Shown: in pieces, positions 20,901 through 32,527 of the stretch | Layout of the letters: the number at the start of each line of letters is the position of its first letter | How positions within the stretch are numbered: the stretch's first letter is position 1 | NCBI GenBank assembly: GCA_022478985.1 | Contig: JAKSZP010017511.1 | Location: 1-64,000, forward strand | Direction of reading: 5' to 3' | DNA length: 64,000 nt | DNA from: Massospora cicadina | Taxonomy: Eukaryota; Entomophthoromycota; Entomophthoromycetes; Entomophthorales; Entomophthoraceae | Program-made: the position numbers and the translations under genes | The notes under the pieces: model-generated | Databases searched by the model: none | What the model saw: the letters and a program-made list of their open reading frames with translations, nothing else | Told to the model about the DNA's origin: nothing

Positions 20901-21638
20901 TGTAGGAATCAGCTTACTTGTGCTCGCTGGTGCTTCCTCGCTGGATCCCAAAAAGTTTTTACTTAAATAATACAAACACTACTATAAAATTGTTTATATT
21001 AAATTTTATTAATAGCGTGGGGGTAAAACAAAAAATCTCTTGATATTCGACCAATCAGTGTTTAAACTGTTTTGAGGGTCAGGGGAATTTGAAAATGGTT
21101 TCAAAATAGCTTAGATGCTTCATAATTAGGTAATATGGCATGTGCTCCTATATGATCTTGGGAAAAGGGAGTTACTTTTTGGAAATCAAAAGGTTTTCTT
21201 TTTGGGGCAGAATGTACCCATGTGGTAATGTTTTGATGTACTTCAACCAATCACCATTAGTGAGAATACTTTCACCTTGGGGGACCTCTGCCATGCCTAT
21301 AAAGGGGGGATCCCCGTGAAGGTGCTGTAAATGACTTGGTGATGATTGGGGGAGTACCTTCCGCTGGTTGTCCTAAGGTCCATCGTGTGTTCAGGAAAAT
21401 ATGACCATTAAATTTTTCATCAATTGCTTAAGCAGGTTTTGCAATGGTGTTATCCTGATTAATGGGGTTCCATAAAGTCGGCCAGGGTCTTTTGGTCAAT
21501 ATCCTTAAATTCATCGTTATCCTTATTAAATAGAATATAGGGTCTCCTCAAACTCATAAATGGCTGACATTTCCCCAATTCAGCTGATTGCAACCCAAAA
21601 CATTCTTCCTATGTAGCTGAGAGGGCAGTTGTCTGACA
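20901..21638 (-). repeat. 3' LTR of element B
   Basis: 738 bp; on the plus strand it starts TGTAGGAATC and ends TTGTCTGACA. It aligns along its length with 33744-34485. Plus-strand landmarks are CAACCAATCACC (an inverted CCAAT-type box) and CCTATAAAG (TATA region). The polypurine tract TTGAGGGGGTTGG (minus) abuts it at 21639-21651. Confidence 0.92.
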
Positions 21639-21886
21639 CCAACCCCCTCAAGGATGTTGGGGAGAGAATAAAGCTGAAGGAAGCAGCCACGTGCTCAGTT
21701 GATGGTGATTCCTATAACTAATTACTTTATAGAGTGCTCATTGCCTCTTTTGTGGGTGATTGTGAAGGGACCCTACCAGATTTATCCAAGCTTACCGCTT
21801 CTTTAAGTGATGCAGTTATGTTAGTATAATACCATGTGGGATACTTGGAATGTAGATAGGGGTGTTCTAAGCTCATTAGCTGCCTA
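21639..21886 (-). pseudogene. Integrase C-terminal tail of element B
   Basis: It joins directly to 29243 when element A is removed: the minus strand reads GACAAAAGAAGG then TAGGCAGC, matching GACAAAAGAAGGGCGGGCTGCC in element C near 48975. The region encodes the decayed end of integrase and the 3' untranslated stretch. Confidence 0.8.
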
Positions 21887-21891
21887 CCTTC
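21887..21891. repeat. Target-site duplication of element A (left)
   Basis: CCTTC, identical to 29238-29242; the target is the integrase tail of B. Confidence 0.9.
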
Positions 21892-22373
21892 TGTCAGAAA
21901 GTTGATTTGACTAGATGATATGCTAACCATACTGGCAGATTGGAGGGAGAATTGAAATGAGTCTCAAGATTGACAAAAAGAGGTATATGACTAATAGTCA
22001 ATAAAATGTCGACCAATTAGCGAGAATGGTGGAATTACGTTAAGATTCAATATAAATGAGAGTTTCAAATAAAAGGGGAAAACAAATAGAAGACTTTCAA
22101 GATGAGTATGTATCCAGCTTGGGGAATTGAGATATAAAGAGTCACATGGAGGATTGATGGGGGACTTCTTTTGGAATTAGGTTGTTGCAGAGAGGTCTGC
22201 ATATTAGCAAAAATAATAAAAAGGTCGAAATAAGGGGTGATAGCTCCATGTATAAGTTTATTAGTTTTTATTAAGAATTGGCGATCTTCATTTTGTCTTA
22301 TTTGGTTGCCCAATGGCTAATACTCTGTGCAAACTGACTCGGTGGAATCAGGACTTTACACCAAGAATTAACT
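21892..22373 (+). repeat. 5' LTR of element A
   Basis: 482 bp, starting TGTCAGAAAGTTGA and ending AAGAATTAACT. It aligns throughout with 28758-29237. Confidence 0.92.
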
Positions 22374-22374
22374 G

Positions 22375-22386
22375 TGGTGCTCACTA
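22375..22386 (+). promoter_or_regulatory. Primer-binding site of element A
   Basis: TGGTGCTCACTA, complementary to a tRNA 3' end TAGTGAGCACCA; shared with B and C. Confidence 0.8.
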
Positions 22387-22590
22387 CAGGGGGCCATTGG
22401 TCAACTATAGTTATTTGACGTTGAAATATGATGAAGAGCCCTCATTTGTTACATCACCATTCTATCTTATTCTGTGCGCATCATGTGGAAGAAGCATGAG
22501 AGGCTCCTAATAATGAACCGATATTATTCACTGTGACCAACTGGGTAATGATGAAGTTATGATCATCTGCAACTAGAAAACTGCCCTGAG

Positions 22591-24850
22591 ATGATGGCCG
22601 ACCAACTAGGGCGCTCCACGAATGTGACCCCTCAGCAGCTGCTGAATATTATGGAGTGGCTGTTACGTGGATATCAAAAATATGAAGGTGAGGCGGGGGA
22701 TATGCCTTGTGTCTGTTTTATAACCAACGCGACAAAGAAAATCGCTACGCCATGTACATTTCCTATCTGGATGCGACTACAATGGGGTAACTCGCTGCCT
22801 TGGTACCCGTGGAATTGAGGAGTATCCAGTCATATATGTGCAACCATCTATTCAACAGCTACTGCGTGTGTTGGCTCACCACAATATAGAGATTGGAGAT
22901 GTGATGTGGTTTGCTTGAGCACAGCAAAACAATATTTGCCTTTGGCAACTGCTTTGATCGCTCTTTTTTGGAGGTACAAGAGGCGCTTGGGCAAATGGTC
23001 CACTGTGTTGAGAACATCCGCCATCAATTGGACATGTTGGTATCCCAGTTGGATCTTGAGTTATCTAGGGGAATTGACAAACTGTTGGATTGGCATGGCC
23101 TATTGACAGTATGGATTTGGGACATCACAACCTTGGCTAACAATACCATGCGCTTTATAATGGATTTAACTGAATGGGCGGAAGCACTTGAAGCCGTAGT
23201 TGCTCATCTTAAGGAAAAATAACATCGTGGAACAACAAGTGGTGGTTTGAGTTGGTTTTGTATCAGCTGAAGTAAATCAACTTCTTATCAAATGGAGTGG
23301 TCAGAAAACGGCTGATAACATGCTTATCCTTTGGTCAACGTCCCCCAAATATTTCCAGCTAATCCATCAGGTTACACTGGAAGCTGTTAGTCAGGCTGAG
23401 TGGCATCAAGTTTTCCCTCTTCCGATCCATGAGACACAATAGTATGCTGACATACAAGAATGACTTGATACCCTTCGATGGGCCAATGAGGGATTTGTAT
23501 GGGAACAAGCCACTCTCTTTACTCAAATAAATGACGCTAAACAACAAGCAGATAATGCTAGCTGACTGCATGCCCATATGCAGAATATAATCAAAGATGT
23601 CCTTTTGCAACTACAAGCAGTGGAGCAGCAGTTTCATGAGGAGCGTGAATATTGTTGGGAGTTGCGATATCAATATGTGACACTGTAACAGGAATTCCAT
23701 GATGGACGGTTTAGATGTCATTTGGTTAAATTAGCAGTTGATCAATGAGCATTTTGTGGAGTATTCCGGAACTGGGGGTATGGTGCAGTTAGTGGCGATT
23801 TGGGGGAAAAATGCTATGGATCCACTAACACTCTCTCCTCAAGCTCTGAACATATTCCCTGCGTGACTCTACTTCCTTTGAGTTCATTATGCCAGATTTG
23901 AGCTCAACCGGCCAGCTGTATGATAATTCACTAGGGGTGATTCCCTTAGTCGCTCTGGAACAAATTCTCTGATCCTTGCTGCAGAATCCTGGAGCAGGCG
24001 AAGCTGTGCGAATCAGAAAACTACCTCCTTTCAATTGTGACAGTAATTTACATGATTACTTCAAGCATTAAATTCACCGTGGAAGGGGCTTCTGATTGAC
24101 AGAAAGAGAAACTGTTACTGTCTGCTCTTAATGTGGACAGCATTGATCAAGTTGCCTGCTACCTTCCAAACAGCTCATTATCCTACAAAGAAATTAAGGC
24201 GATTGTTCTATGGCTGTTTGGGGGTGCGACCAAGATGGAAAAACAGAAAGCTGACTTACTAACTATAAAATTTCACCAAAATGAGACTCTGTTATATTTT
24301 GCTGAACGTTTCTCAGTGGGAGCACATGTACTAATTGGAGCTAACATTTTATCTGCTGAGGATGTTGGTATAGTGATGATGGCGGCCGTTAAACCATATT
24401 GGGAACTATATAACATTATGTCTCATGTTTTGGATGGAGATGCAGGACTTATTCAAATCATGAATACCTTATATTGACTCTCCGCCACGATCTGCGCCCC
24501 TAATATAGCCTGAAAACCCTCCGCTATCCCCGCACCAAACTCTTCAGAGTATGGGCTACAGCAGCTAAGCTATCAACTGCCGGAACATATTTGTCCATCT
24601 ATAGATCTGTGAATTCTTTTTGGCCTAGATATGATCTGCCGATTCATTCATGACCTTGAGAACATACCATTAATTTTTACTCTGTTCTTTTCCACTGCGT
24701 ACTATATATGTGAAACTTTCATGAATTCTTGCTTCCAGTGTGGCTGAAGAGAGCATTATGCGGCAAACTGCCCTAGCAAAACATGAGTGTATGCTATGCC
24801 AACTGAGGAAACCGAGCAGGGAAAAGCTTGGGTGGAGTAGAGACGGGATG
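22591..24850 (+). pseudogene. gag of element A with long helical leader and CCHC knuckle
   Basis: Coding remnants run for about 2.2 kb. The first part (22591-23750) is helix-rich, for example VENIRHQLDMLVSQLDLEL and LLQLQAVEQQFHEERE, suggesting coiled coil. A capsid-like segment follows at 24133-24477 (FHQNETLLYFAERFSVGA), aligning with C's gag FMCLSMYEGESTIAFAEQFY. A zinc knuckle CFQCG, stop, REHYAANC (24730-24771) has CX2CX4HX4C spacing. Gag would assemble particles and bind RNA. It is much longer than the B/C gag (about 215 codons). Multiple stops and frameshifts. Confidence 0.65.
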
Positions 24851-25244
24851 CTCTAACTCCGCTATGTTTAATCCACTTGTCCCTAACGATTCCCAAGCTT
24901 ATAATTGGGTAGGATTTGGAACTCAATAAGATGAATTTTTATACCAACAGCTTCCATCAGGTACCCCTGCTTCCTTTTCTAAAAGTAAAAATTCACCCTC
25001 AAGCCCCAAGTTCTGCCAGGTTGTGCAGAAGCCATATGTGTGGCAGATCTTGGAACAGACTGGCACTAGTAATGAGGATCCCTCAACGGCCGCTGCCTCT
25101 TTGGTAGGAGTTAATGTAGCCATTTTGGTGGAAAAAATCAATAATAAAGTATCCTCAAGTTGGCAAGAGCATTTCCTCCTTCTTAAGTAACATTAAGCCC
25201 TCGGACGTACATGTGATAAACACTGATGGTTCCTCTTAATCAGA

Positions 25245-25690
25245 ATGTACTTATTGCAACATTTTGTTCAAAATACAAAAATCTGCGCTATCATTGACAC
25301 GGGAGCCCCTGTGAACATAGTCTATACCCGGTTGGTGGCTAAGCTTCTGCTCAAACTGGATGTGGACCATCAAGTAGTATACAGAACCACATGGATGCAT
25401 AGCACTGTTTTTGAAGGAGCATATAGTGCGTTGCTCTTACAATTTCGTTCAGTTTGGGCTTCCACTCAAGTGGTGGTTCTGCCAAATAACAACTACAAAA
25501 TGTTAATTAGGGCAGTATTTATGAGGAAATTTGGTGTTGTGATAAACATGGCGGAAGAAAATCTTAATATTTTAGAACAACAGATTCCTGTTTATTTTAC
25601 CTCTTATGGAATCCCAAGGGAACCATTCCGCTCTAATCAAATCAATCTAGCATGCAGCAACGTAAAGATTCCTGTTCATTATCAATAACT
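25245..25690 (+). pseudogene. Aspartic protease of element A
   Basis: A 147-codon uninterrupted frame contains AIIDTGAPVNIVYTRLV, the DTGA active site intact, and VVVLPNNNYKMLI, the flap/dimer-side region of Ty3/Gypsy PR. It would process Gag-Pol. No frame links it to intact neighbours, so it is counted as part of a broken pol. Confidence 0.8.
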
Positions 25691-25727
25691 AAAGCGGCAG
25701 ACCAGGGTCCTCCCCAACCAGATTTAT

Positions 25728-26022
25728 GAGTACAAAGGGATTTCGCTTTGGGCAGCAAGCGATTTGAGCCTACCATCTGGACATCAGTGCATAGTAGGGA
25801 CTGGTCTTGAAATCAATGTCCCTAAAGGGTTTTATGGAGAAATCATGGCTCCTCACCAGCACTCTCAGCTCAAACCACATGTAGCTCCAGGGCTACTGCT
25901 ACCTGGGAATGGAGAAGTGATTTTGCTGCTAGCGAAATACAGAAGGATTTAATAACGATCCAGTGGCACCAAGTGGTGGCTTACTTACACTTTGTTCCTA
26001 TAGAGGAAGTCCGCCGTATTCA
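25728..26022 (+). pseudogene. dUTPase-like domain of element A
   Basis: The order of dUTPase motifs is visible. A motif 1-like GISLWAASDLSLPSG leads to VGTGLEINVPKGFYGEI (the TGL-I-IP-GYYG strand) and a degenerate motif 2 (MAPHQHSQLK). Motif 3 appears as APGLLLPGNGEVILLLA. After one frameshift a motif 4-like WHQVVAYLHFVPIEEV (GDRIAQLI-P in canonical enzymes) follows. The PRSG of motif 2, the Asp/Tyr of motif 3 and the Gly-rich motif 5 are not recognisable. dUTPases hydrolyse dUTP and limit uracil incorporation; some retroviruses carry one. This copy looks catalytically dead and may descend from an active or a structural ancestor. Confidence 0.7.
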
Positions 26023-26239
26023 TGATTTTTGGCTCCTGGAAGGATCTTGGACTACCAACAAGCTCTTCTCTAGGCGTATTGACCATGGTTTCACAGGAAG
26101 TGCTTACTGGATTATCAGCGGAGCAACAAGAACAATCTATGGCGTTTTTTGAAAAGTATCTAGATATTTTTGCATATGATCATCATGATTTAGGGTGCAA
26201 TCAAGGGGTGGTACATTGGATAAATACAGGGGATCACCC

Positions 26240-26990
26240 TCCCATTTGATCACGACCTATTGGACGTTCCAAAGCAGCGGAGGAGGTTGTCTCTGACAAG
26301 TGGATAAACTTATCATGCAGGGGATGCTAGAGCCATCAAACAGTCCATGGGCATCTCCAGTGCTCATTGTAAAGAAAAAAGATGGCACAAATTAAGTGGT
26401 TATTGACTATTGTAAACTCTATAATGTAATGAAGAAAGGATTCTTACCCTCTTTCGTGTATTGATGACATGTTGGACTGATTGGGAGGGGCGTATTATTT
26501 CTCTACCATGGATCTGATCTCGGGGTACTGGCAGATCAAAGTGCCATCAGTGTAAAGGGAGAAATGCACTATCATCACTTTGAGAGGGTTATTCCAGTCA
26601 ATTCGCATGCCACAAGGGTTGTGCAACGCCCTGGCTACGTTCCAGCGTGTCATAGATACGATTCTAGGTGATTTAAAGTTGTCCTGCATATTAGTTAATC
26701 TCAATGATATCAATGTGTTCTCGCAGACATTTATTGAACACCTTGCCCTTTTTTGAACAAGTGTTTTGACACCTCGCAGCCACTAATATCAAAATTAAGC
26801 CTTGGAAGTGCCATTTCTTTAAAGAACAATTGAAAAAGCTCAGGTTCATCGTGGATTAAATGGGCTTAAACCACAGCCGGCTAAAGTGGAAGCAATAAGC
26901 AAGAAGACTCACCCAGGTAGTAAGTGGGACATTTAAGTGTTTCTGGGATGGTCGGGTACTACCGACGGTTCATTCCCAATTTAAACTATA
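26240..26990 (+). pseudogene. Reverse transcriptase of element A
   Basis: Blocks in order with frame changes: KDSYPLSCIDDML, YFSTMDLISGYWQIKV (catalytic MDL region), MPQGLCNALATFQRVID, then the palm LVNLNDINVFS in place of YVDDI-VFS (YVDD changed to NLND), and MVGYYRRFIPN at the end. Catalytic substitution and stops mean it is inactive. Confidence 0.8.
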
Positions 26991-27039
26991 TCAAGGCCCG
27001 ATTTTTGAGTTGTTGAAGAAAAACGCTTCTTTTGATTGG

Positions 27040-27530
27040 ATGTAATGATGCCATAACGCTTTTTTGACGTGTTGTGCACCGCATTAGCAAGCTCACCCAT
27101 ATTGCAATATACCAATTTTGACAAACAGTTCATATTGCAAATGAACACTTCCCTCTCCGCTATAGGGGCAGTATTATCTCAGAAGGATTATGATGGCATA
27201 GAGCATCCTGTCGCATTTTGTAGTTGAAGCTTGAACTGTCTCAAACGGAACTACACCTTTACTGAGTGAGAATGTTTAGCAGTGATCTACGCTTACAAAA
27301 AGTTCTGGGTATATCTACATGAGGTATGATTCCAATTAGAGACAGCCCACGCTTCCTTGCGTTGGTTGCAGAATCTGCATGAGCTGGAAGGGCGACTTGC
27401 ACGTTGGGCACTGAAGCTCCAGGCATACTATTTTTAAAATTATACACCATCTGAGAGCAAAACACCAAAATGCATATTGTCTTTCTCAGCTGCCAACGGT
27501 CACTATCACAGCAGATTTAGCTGACATAAT
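27040..27530 (+). pseudogene. RNase H of element A
   Basis: Reads NTSLSAIGAVLSQKDYDGIEHPVAF, RNYTFTE, stop, ECLAVIYAYKKF and ETAHASLRWLQN, the Ty3/Gypsy RNase H pattern. The first catalytic Asp (D-S) is replaced by Asn. Confidence 0.78.
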
Positions 27531-27559
27531 GTATGAGAAGATGGTGATGTACAATTACC

Positions 27560-28500
27560 AGGATGAGCCACCACATGTGATCAAGGTATTAGCCGGACTC
27601 AGGGTGGATACTTTCCTATATGGGGGAGAACTATATAAGTGGATCAGAGACACGACATTGAGTTTCCCTAAACATTTTGTTAGACCTGCGATTATTATGG
27701 ATCCTCATCGGCCTGTAGGGCATGGAGGATTGCAGAAAACGCTGGAGTTTTTGTGACCCCAATACTATTGGGAGAGCATGCATTACAACATATTGGAAAC
27801 GGTTAGTTGTTGCCATCAATGTCAAGTGGAAAAACCATTCCACAAGAAGACCACATACCAGCTGGTTAAGCCCCAGTTCTCCTGGCACACCATTTCCATT
27901 AATGTAGTGGGACCTCTGCCAAAAAGCGCCAATCAATCCAAGTATATTATCGTTGCCATTGATCATTTGACTCGATGGGTGGAGGCCAGGGCCATTAATG
28001 ACTTGGGCGCGGTCACCACTGCTAAGTTTGCTATGTAGTGTGTTATACAGTGACACGGCTGCCTGCAATTCATTTTAATGGATAACAAAACCAATTTCAC
28101 TTCACAAATTATGCCAAAGTTAAATGAGTTAATGGCGATCTGAAGGGCTTTGACCAACCCATATTATCCAGAATCAAATGGAATGGTGGAGCAGGTTAAT
28201 GGAACCCTAGTGAACATACTCCATAAATTGGTAAAGGATTGACCCTCGGAATGGAGTGCCCTTCTACCTAAAGATGTGTTCACGTATAATATCTGGTATC
28301 ATTAATCCACTGTTAAAAGGCCATTCCAACTGCTGTATGGTCGACATCCAGCTCTTCCTGCCTTTCTTTACTTTTCTGTAAAGGATACTGGTGAGGTGGA
28401 CCCCCAGCAATACTTGAAGACTCTTATAGATACGTTGATCAAGCTGCAAATGGAAGCCTACTCTACCAGTTTTGCTAAGAAGCAGCAATCAGGCAGCTGA
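27560..28500 (+). pseudogene. Integrase of element A
   Basis: HHCC zinc module: HRPVGHGGLQKTLEF then CCHQCQVEKP. Catalytic core: HTISINVVGPLP (Asp changed to Asn), IIVAIDHLTRWVEA, FILMDNKTNFTS and NPYYPESNGMVEQVN. The first Asp of DDE is lost, the second Asp and Glu are kept. Several stops. Confidence 0.85.
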
Positions 28501-28740
28501 TCAGAAGAGACAAAGTGGACTTTCAGTGTTCGCTGTAGGGGACCATGTTTTATTCCATGATCAACACTGTTTTGGGAGGAAAAACAAGCTATCCAGCATC
28601 TGGGTAGGTCTGCTCAAGATAAATGAGAAGACTGGCATGGATGTCTAAAACTTCAAGGAACCCGTGGGGGGTTAGATCATCAACTAAATTCATGCGAACT
28701 TCCTTCAAAAAATACAAACAGTAAGAGAATATCGTCCAGT

Positions 28741-28757
28741 CAAAGGGTGGGGGGTAA
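28741..28757 (+). promoter_or_regulatory. Polypurine tract of element A
   Basis: CAAAGGGTGGGGGGTAA immediately precedes the 3' LTR; it is the plus-strand primer site for reverse transcription. Confidence 0.75.
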
Positions 28758-29237
28758 TGTCAGGAAGTTGATATGACTGGACAATACACTAACCATACTG
28801 GAAGATCAGAGGGGGAATCAAGATGAGTCTCAAGATTGACAAAAAGAGGTATACAAATAATAGTCAATTGAAATGTCAATCAATTGGTGAGAACAGGAGA
28901 ATTACACCGAGATTTGATAAAAATGAGAGTTTTGAATAAAAGGGGAAAACGAATAGAGGACTACCAAGCCGAAGATGTATCCAGATTAAGGAACCAAGAT
29001 ATAAAGAGTCACACGGAGGATTAATGGGGGACTTCTTTTGAAAATTAGGTTGTTGCAGAGAGATCTGAATATTAATAAAATAATAAAGGTCAAAATAAGG
29101 AGAGATAGATCTGTGTAAAAGTTTATTAATTTTTATTAGGAATTGGCAATCTTCATATCGTCTGGTTTGGTGCTTAGTGACTAAAACCCTGTGCAAACCA
29201 ACTTGGTGGAATTAAGACTCTACGCCGAGAATCAACA
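28758..29237 (+). repeat. 3' LTR of element A
   Basis: 480 bp, TGTCAGGAAGTTGATA to GAGAATCAACA, the partner of 21892-22373. Confidence 0.92.
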
Positions 29238-29242
29238 CCTTC
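29238..29242. repeat. Target-site duplication of element A (right)
   Basis: CCTTC, the partner of 21887-21891. Confidence 0.9.
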
Positions 29243-30060
29243 TTTTGTCACCATTTTGGCTAAGTTTGTCATTGCCTCTGATTGGAGCTGGATGATGCGT
29301 TGAGAAAATTGTCCCATAACTTTCTCAGGATCTTCAACTCTAGAGGATAATACATCCTTAATTAAGAGAGCAGTTATTCCTGGCTTTCGCCAATACAAGA
29401 TATGGAATGGTGACATTTTCAATACCTGGTGATAACTAATCCAGTAGGCCATGAGGGTACTGGGTATGTATTGATCCCAGTGAAGTGGATCAGAAGAGGC
29501 CATTTTTTGTAGGATGGATACCGGGGTACCATTTGCTCTCTCCACAGTTCCGTTGGTAGGGGATTGTATGAAGCTGAGAAAAGTTGTTAGGCCCCATGGA
29601 TGTGGCCAGGATTCTAACTACTCTAGAGGTGAAGTTCTTACCATTAATGCAGAGTAGTACTTGGGGACAGCCATGTCGAGAGAAAATGTATTGATGTAAA
29701 AAGATGGTTGTGGCCATGGACGTTTGAGCAGAAAGAGCCACAACTTCCACCCACTTAGTGAAATGATCAATAGCTACTAGAATAAACTTTTTCCCAATGG
29801 TAATCTGAGGAAGGGGACCTACTACATCCAATCTGATGGTGTGGAACGATTGTTGGGGGGTAGTGGGTTGATAATGGTATCTAGTCTTGAAACCAGATTG
29901 CTTCTTACATGTAAGGCAAGCTTCCAAGACGTCAACGATAGATTACATCATACCATCTCAATAGTACCGATCCTTAATCCAATCAATAGTTTCCTTTGTC
30001 CCTCCATGACCTAGAGCAAGTGAGATTCTAGGATAGCAGGTACACGTTCCGAGGGCCAAA
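29243..30060 (-). pseudogene. Integrase of element B
   Basis: The frame 29927-29490 (145 codons) starts within the HHCC module (EACLTCKKQSGF). It continues with FHTIRLDVVGPLPQ (first catalytic Asp kept), FILVAIDHFTKWVEV and LLCINGKNFTSRVV (second Asp changed to Asn). Downstream frames to 29243 carry TPVSILQKMASSDPLHWDQY and YWISYHQVLKMSPFHILY. It is closely similar to element C's integrase. Confidence 0.85.
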
Positions 30061-30289
30061 GGTAAGGCAGGCATTTTGCCACTACCTGCTTATAAAAGAA
30101 CCCTTTTCCACTTTTGTATTATGGGAGTGCCGAGTTATCATTCTCTGGATGGGCTCATCCTCATCATCCCATTCATTAGGGTCATTAAGAGGTCATGCAA
30201 CCTATCCGCTTCACTATTATCCAATTGAAGGATGGGCAGTCACGTCAACCCATCAACATTCATATGATGGGTCCCAGTACAGTGTTCAA

Positions 30290-30690
30290 TCTTCATATCA
30301 TAATGCTCGAGCTTTAGAGCCTAGAAAGCTAACTGGTCAGTAGGATCCTTCATGTTATGCAACTATTTTAGGGAAGCATGGTCTGTAACCACAGTGAAGG
30401 CGGTCCCATAAAAAATGGCAGTAGTGTTTCACAGCTAACAGAATGGCAAGGAACTCCTTCTCAGTTACACTATAGTTGCGTACTGCTTTAGACAAATCTT
30501 ACTAAAATAGGATAAGGGATAATTTACACCCTTTTCATCTAATTAGGATAAGATGGCCCCAACGGCATATTCTGAAGCATCAGTAAACAAAAATAAATGG
30601 TTTATTGTAATCAGGGTGCCTCAGAGTAGGAAGTTGTTGTAGCAGTTGTTTTAGCGTCTCAAAAGCGGCTTTCTGTTCAGCGCCTCAATA
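30290..30690 (-). pseudogene. RNase H of element B
   Basis: With frame changes the minus strand reads FETLKQLLQQLPTLRHPDYNKPF and VTEKEFLAILLAVKHYCHFL, matching element C's RNase H at 47.6-47.8 kb. Stops interrupt the active-site region. Confidence 0.72.
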
Positions 30691-30769
30691 TAAAGGGGTA
30701 TTCTTGGTTATTAAGCGAACAAGAGATTCGCTGAGCTGGGAAAACTTGGGTATAAAATGATGGTAATAC

Positions 30770-31440
30770 CTCATCATCCCTAGGAGATTTGAATATCTTG
30801 TAAACTTTTAGGGGGAGGAATTTTCAAAATCGCTTCAACCTTATCTTTCATGGGTTGGATTTCTTCTTGATAAATGGAATTCCCAAGGAAATCCAATTTC
30901 CAATGGAAAAAGGCATATTTTGAAGGCTTCAACTTATTATTTGATTTGTGTAACATTTGAAACACCTCCTTCAGATGATCAAGATGTCCATTGAAGTTTT
31001 GTGAGAACACCATGATATCATCAAGATATACGATGACACAAGTTAACTATAGGCCAACAAAATATGGTAAATAGCCCGCAGAAAAGATGAAGGTGCATTA
31101 CACAACTCTTGCAGTAGTCAGGTTGGTTGGAAAAGACCCTCACTAAAAATGAGAGCACATTTCTACTGATCTTCAGGGGATTGTCCATTTGCCAATAGCC
31201 GTTAGCCAAGTCCATAGCAGAGAAGAAGTTAGAGCCAGAGAGTTAGGCTAGGGCTTCGTTAATGCAAGGGATATGATAACTATCCTTTTTCAAGAGATTA
31301 TTCAATTTTTGGTAGTCCAGAACTATCCGATGACCTCCGTTTTTCTTTTTAATAGGCAACAGAGGGGAGGAACAAGGGCTTTGTGAAGGAACTAACAACC
31401 CCGCATCTATAAATTGTTGGAGCTCCGTCCTCATTTCTTT
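30770..31440 (-). pseudogene. Reverse transcriptase of element B
   Basis: LLVPSQSPCSSPLLPIKKKNG, HRIVLDYQKLNNLLKKDSYH, FFSAMDLANGYWQMD, MVFSQNFNGHLDHLKEVFQ and LDFLGNSIYQEEIQP appear in order. This is the RT of a non-chromodomain Ty3/Gypsy element. The YXDD region (about 31035) is in a broken frame. Confidence 0.85.
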
Positions 31441-31639
31441 TCTTCCACCTTCAACTTATAGAAATGTTTTGACCAAATAGGGCGGGCAACACAACATCAA
31501 TGGAGTGACACCAGTCTTTAATGTGACCATAGTCACTGTCTGATTAGAAAATATGTCGCTATATTCATCTAATAAATATTGAGCTTTTTCCAATTTGACT
31601 GGGGTTAACTCATCTGAAATATGAACATTAGGTAGGATA

Positions 31640-32010
31640 CACACCAGGTGTATCCACAGGTAAACTCAAATACGCCATAGTGCCAACAGAGTGGATACGT
31701 TCAATATCTTCCACTGGAAGTAGAAAGCCTCGGCCAATCTCTTGGTGTTTTTGAATGACCATGTTTTTTCTGGTGAGGTTTCCCAGCAAAAGGGTAATAG
31801 GCCTCTGGTAGACTTTGTCTAGTATCCCAGGTAGTACCCAAGGCTCAAAGGGGCTAACGCCCTTAAGACTTGTAATATGTAACAAGCATTGGTGTGGTAG
31901 TTGGAGCGTGATGTAGTGTCAACCACGCGTTGTTCAGGCTTAATTAATATCTCATCTGCTGCATAGAAAGAAATGCCATCCCTCACATTGACTGAGTCAG
32001 GAAATTTCTT
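31640..32010 (-). pseudogene. dUTPase-like domain of element B
   Basis: Reads DGISFYAADEILIKPEQRVVD (motif 1 and following strand), then, after a frame break, SLKGVSPFEPWVLPGILD, VYQRPITLLLGNLT and QEIGRGFLLPVEDI. It is nearly identical in layout to element C's domain, aligning with canonical AG-D-YA-ED--I-PGE, GVIDPDYRGE-KVLLFN and RIAQLIL-P. The PRSG motif and the C-terminal Gly-rich motif are missing. Confidence 0.7.
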
Positions 32011-32179
32011 AGTGTTGCATCTGGAGGTAGAATAAAGTAAAGTTATAGCAGAAAAGCGGTATTCAATTAGGCAGGAGTATTTGTGCATGTGGGCATCTTT
32101 ATAGCATAGGACTAAAGGAATTCATAGTTAAGCAACAATAGAAGCCTTGCTTCATATTGATTTTCCCTCATACTCAATC

Positions 32180-32430
32180 ATAAACTGAGTACCAATGAGC
32201 ATATCATATGCGTAATTGTCCAAAGCCACAGCAGGGGCTGATAAAATAAGCTTCCCAATTCGACTGGGAAGGGAAGAGTATGCACCAATTGCACGAAGAT
32301 TATTTGGGCCAGTGGTTTCAAATTATTGTGTGTACTCCAAGTCATGGTTAAATTTATCTTCCTAATAAGCTTTGTAGAGATCACGTTAATTGGGGAGCCA
32401 GTGTCTAAGATGGCCAGTATTTGGATTTTT
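32180..32430 (-). pseudogene. Aspartic protease of element B
   Basis: The minus strand reads LAILDTGSPINVISTKLIRK with the active-site DTG intact, followed by decayed sequence including PFPVELGSLF. Confidence 0.72.
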
Positions 32431-32527
32431 TTATAATCACTTCAACTTTTGTGAGGGTTCCTCCAAAGTTAGGTGCCAAAGCTAAGACCTCCTTGAGCTG
32501 AAAGGTGAAGGTTAATTTGCGAGCATT

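Larger units (their letters stand above)
21892..29237 (+). mobile_element. Ty3/Gypsy element A (complete, decayed)
   Basis: 7346 bp with two LTRs of about 480 bp, PBS, polypurine tract and a perfect 5-bp TSD CCTTC. The domains run in the order large gag with CCHC knuckle, PR, dUTPase-like, RT, RNase H and integrase. It is the innermost element of the stack, so it inserted after B and D. Even so, the LTRs differ at many positions and all ORFs are broken, so it is not recent. Confidence 0.93.

Noticed and set aside
25728..26022. Independent host dUTPase gene
   Set aside because: The domain is in the same strand and order within five separate retroelements and lacks catalytic motifs, so it belongs to the elements.
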